5,480 bases of DNA from CAYRGE01 sp964423985. GTDB taxonomy: Bacteria; Patescibacteriota; Minisyncoccia; Phycocordibacterales; CAYRGE01. Positions 5,196 through 5,480 of this stretch are shown here, one piece after another. Within the stretch, counting starts at the first letter, position 1, and each line of letters begins with the position of its first letter. The notes under the pieces are model-generated. The model did not search any database. It was not told the DNA's origin and saw only the letters and a program-made list of their open reading frames with translations. The position numbers were made by a program, and so were the translations under genes. The stretch spans positions 1-5,480 of the forward strand of contig CAYRGE010000037.1 of assembly GCA_964423985.1 (NCBI GenBank), in the 5' to 3' direction.

Positions 5196-5217
5196 CATAT
5201 TGTCTTTGTGTAATATG
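5196..5217 (+). terminator. Weak candidate stem-loop after the hydrolase
   Basis: CATATT (5196-5201) pairs with AATATG (5212-5217) ten bases apart, 10 bp after the hydrolase stop, followed by CTTTCATT. The stem is short and AT-rich and the T-tract is broken, so termination here is possible but poorly supported. Confidence 0.2.
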
Positions 5218-5241
5218 CTTTCATTCAACTGTTCGTCCCCC

Positions 5242-5380
5242 GTCTTTGCGAGAAGCGTAACGAAATGGTAACCATTGTTGTCTTTGCGAGGAGCGGAATG
5301 AAATGTAGCGACGAAGCAAATAGTACAAGCCTTAAACACTGAAGTGATAACTCTGGATTGCTTCGTATCTCGCAATGACA
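5242..5380. repeat. Degenerate interspersed palindromic repeat (REP/MITE-like)
   Basis: GTCTTTGCGAG occurs at 5242-5252 and again at 5280-5290. The second copy faces its near reverse complement CTCGCAATGAC (5369-5379, one mismatch). Just inside, ACGAAGCAA (5311-5319) faces its exact reverse complement TTGCTTCGT (5358-5366). The outline TCATTGCGAGGAGCGAAGCGACGAAGC-like repeat, inverted at the other end, resembles interspersed repeats I know from many bacterial genomes. This copy is eroded and interrupted (5320-5350). The palindrome AATGGT-A-ACCATT is at 5264-5276. The minus-strand reading frame across it is a typical spurious translation of such repeats. Confidence 0.6.
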
Positions 5381-5480
5381 AACAGAACTCATGGTGACAA
5401 ATAAACTCTAGCAATGACAGGTAGCTACTAATAATGACAAACAGAGCTCGTAATGACAAACGAATGTTCTCTTTGACAAA
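5369..5480 (+). repeat. Degenerate ~20-bp tandem array, TGACA-anchored
   Basis: TGACA occurs six times at near-constant spacing, starting at 5376, 5395, 5415, 5435, 5454 and 5474 (steps 19, 20, 20, 19, 20). The best-kept units read CTCGCAATGACAAACAGAA and CTCGTAATGACAAAC; others are mutated. The unit looks like the terminal part of the palindromic repeat to its left, repeated. The array continues past the window edge, so its full length is unknown. Confidence 0.6.

Noticed and set aside
5169..5459. Minus-strand reading frame of 96 codons
   Set aside because: It is the translation of the palindromic and tandem repeats. The predicted protein has no domain and no ribosome binding site, and reads like typical repeat-derived spurious peptides (SLRDTKQSRVIT).

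Overview
The window looks like chromosomal DNA from an AT-rich bacterium with the standard genetic code (TAA, TAG and TGA all end reading frames). It holds five protein genes and three tRNA genes. The small genes, absence of clear Shine-Dalgarno sites in front of four of the five genes, the lemA/htpX pairing and purine-rich GAGCGARGCGAA hairpin loops would fit a Patescibacteria (CPR)-type genome. That placement is an inference from general features, not from a marker alignment.

Layout. Positions 48-3897 are all read on the minus strand. From right to left these are ddl (D-alanine--D-alanine ligase), tRNA-Ala(UGC), a 427-bp AT-rich gap, rplU (ribosomal protein L21), lemA, htpX (M48 membrane protease) and tRNA-Ser(GGA). 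A 117-bp divergent intergenic region with inverted and direct repeats (3898-4014) separates ddl from plus-strand tRNA-Leu(CAA). The tRNA is followed by a 205-bp module that ends in a second copy of the tRNA 3' end, then a plus-strand alpha/beta hydrolase. The last 240 bp hold a degenerate palindromic repeat and a roughly 20-bp periodic array that runs off the window.

How the genes relate. Most of the content is housekeeping: translation (L21, three tRNAs), peptidoglycan precursor synthesis (Ddl) and membrane protein quality control (HtpX with its usual neighbour LemA). lemA and htpX are 191 bp apart, with a perfect 30-bp palindrome between them, so they may not form a simple operon even though an 11-bp motif (GGTAATGTTTA) lies upstream of both. 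The hydrolase has an intact catalytic triad but no assignable substrate.

The most unusual part is 4079-4310. A 27-bp exact duplication of the tRNA-Leu 3' end brackets a GC-richer insert of stem-loops whose loops are alike (GWAGCGARGCGAA-type) while their stems differ in sequence but stay paired. It contains no protein gene. It could be a tiny non-autonomous element at a tRNA attachment site, a remnant of one, or a structured RNA co-transcribed with the tRNA. No defence system, CRISPR array or transposase gene is visible.
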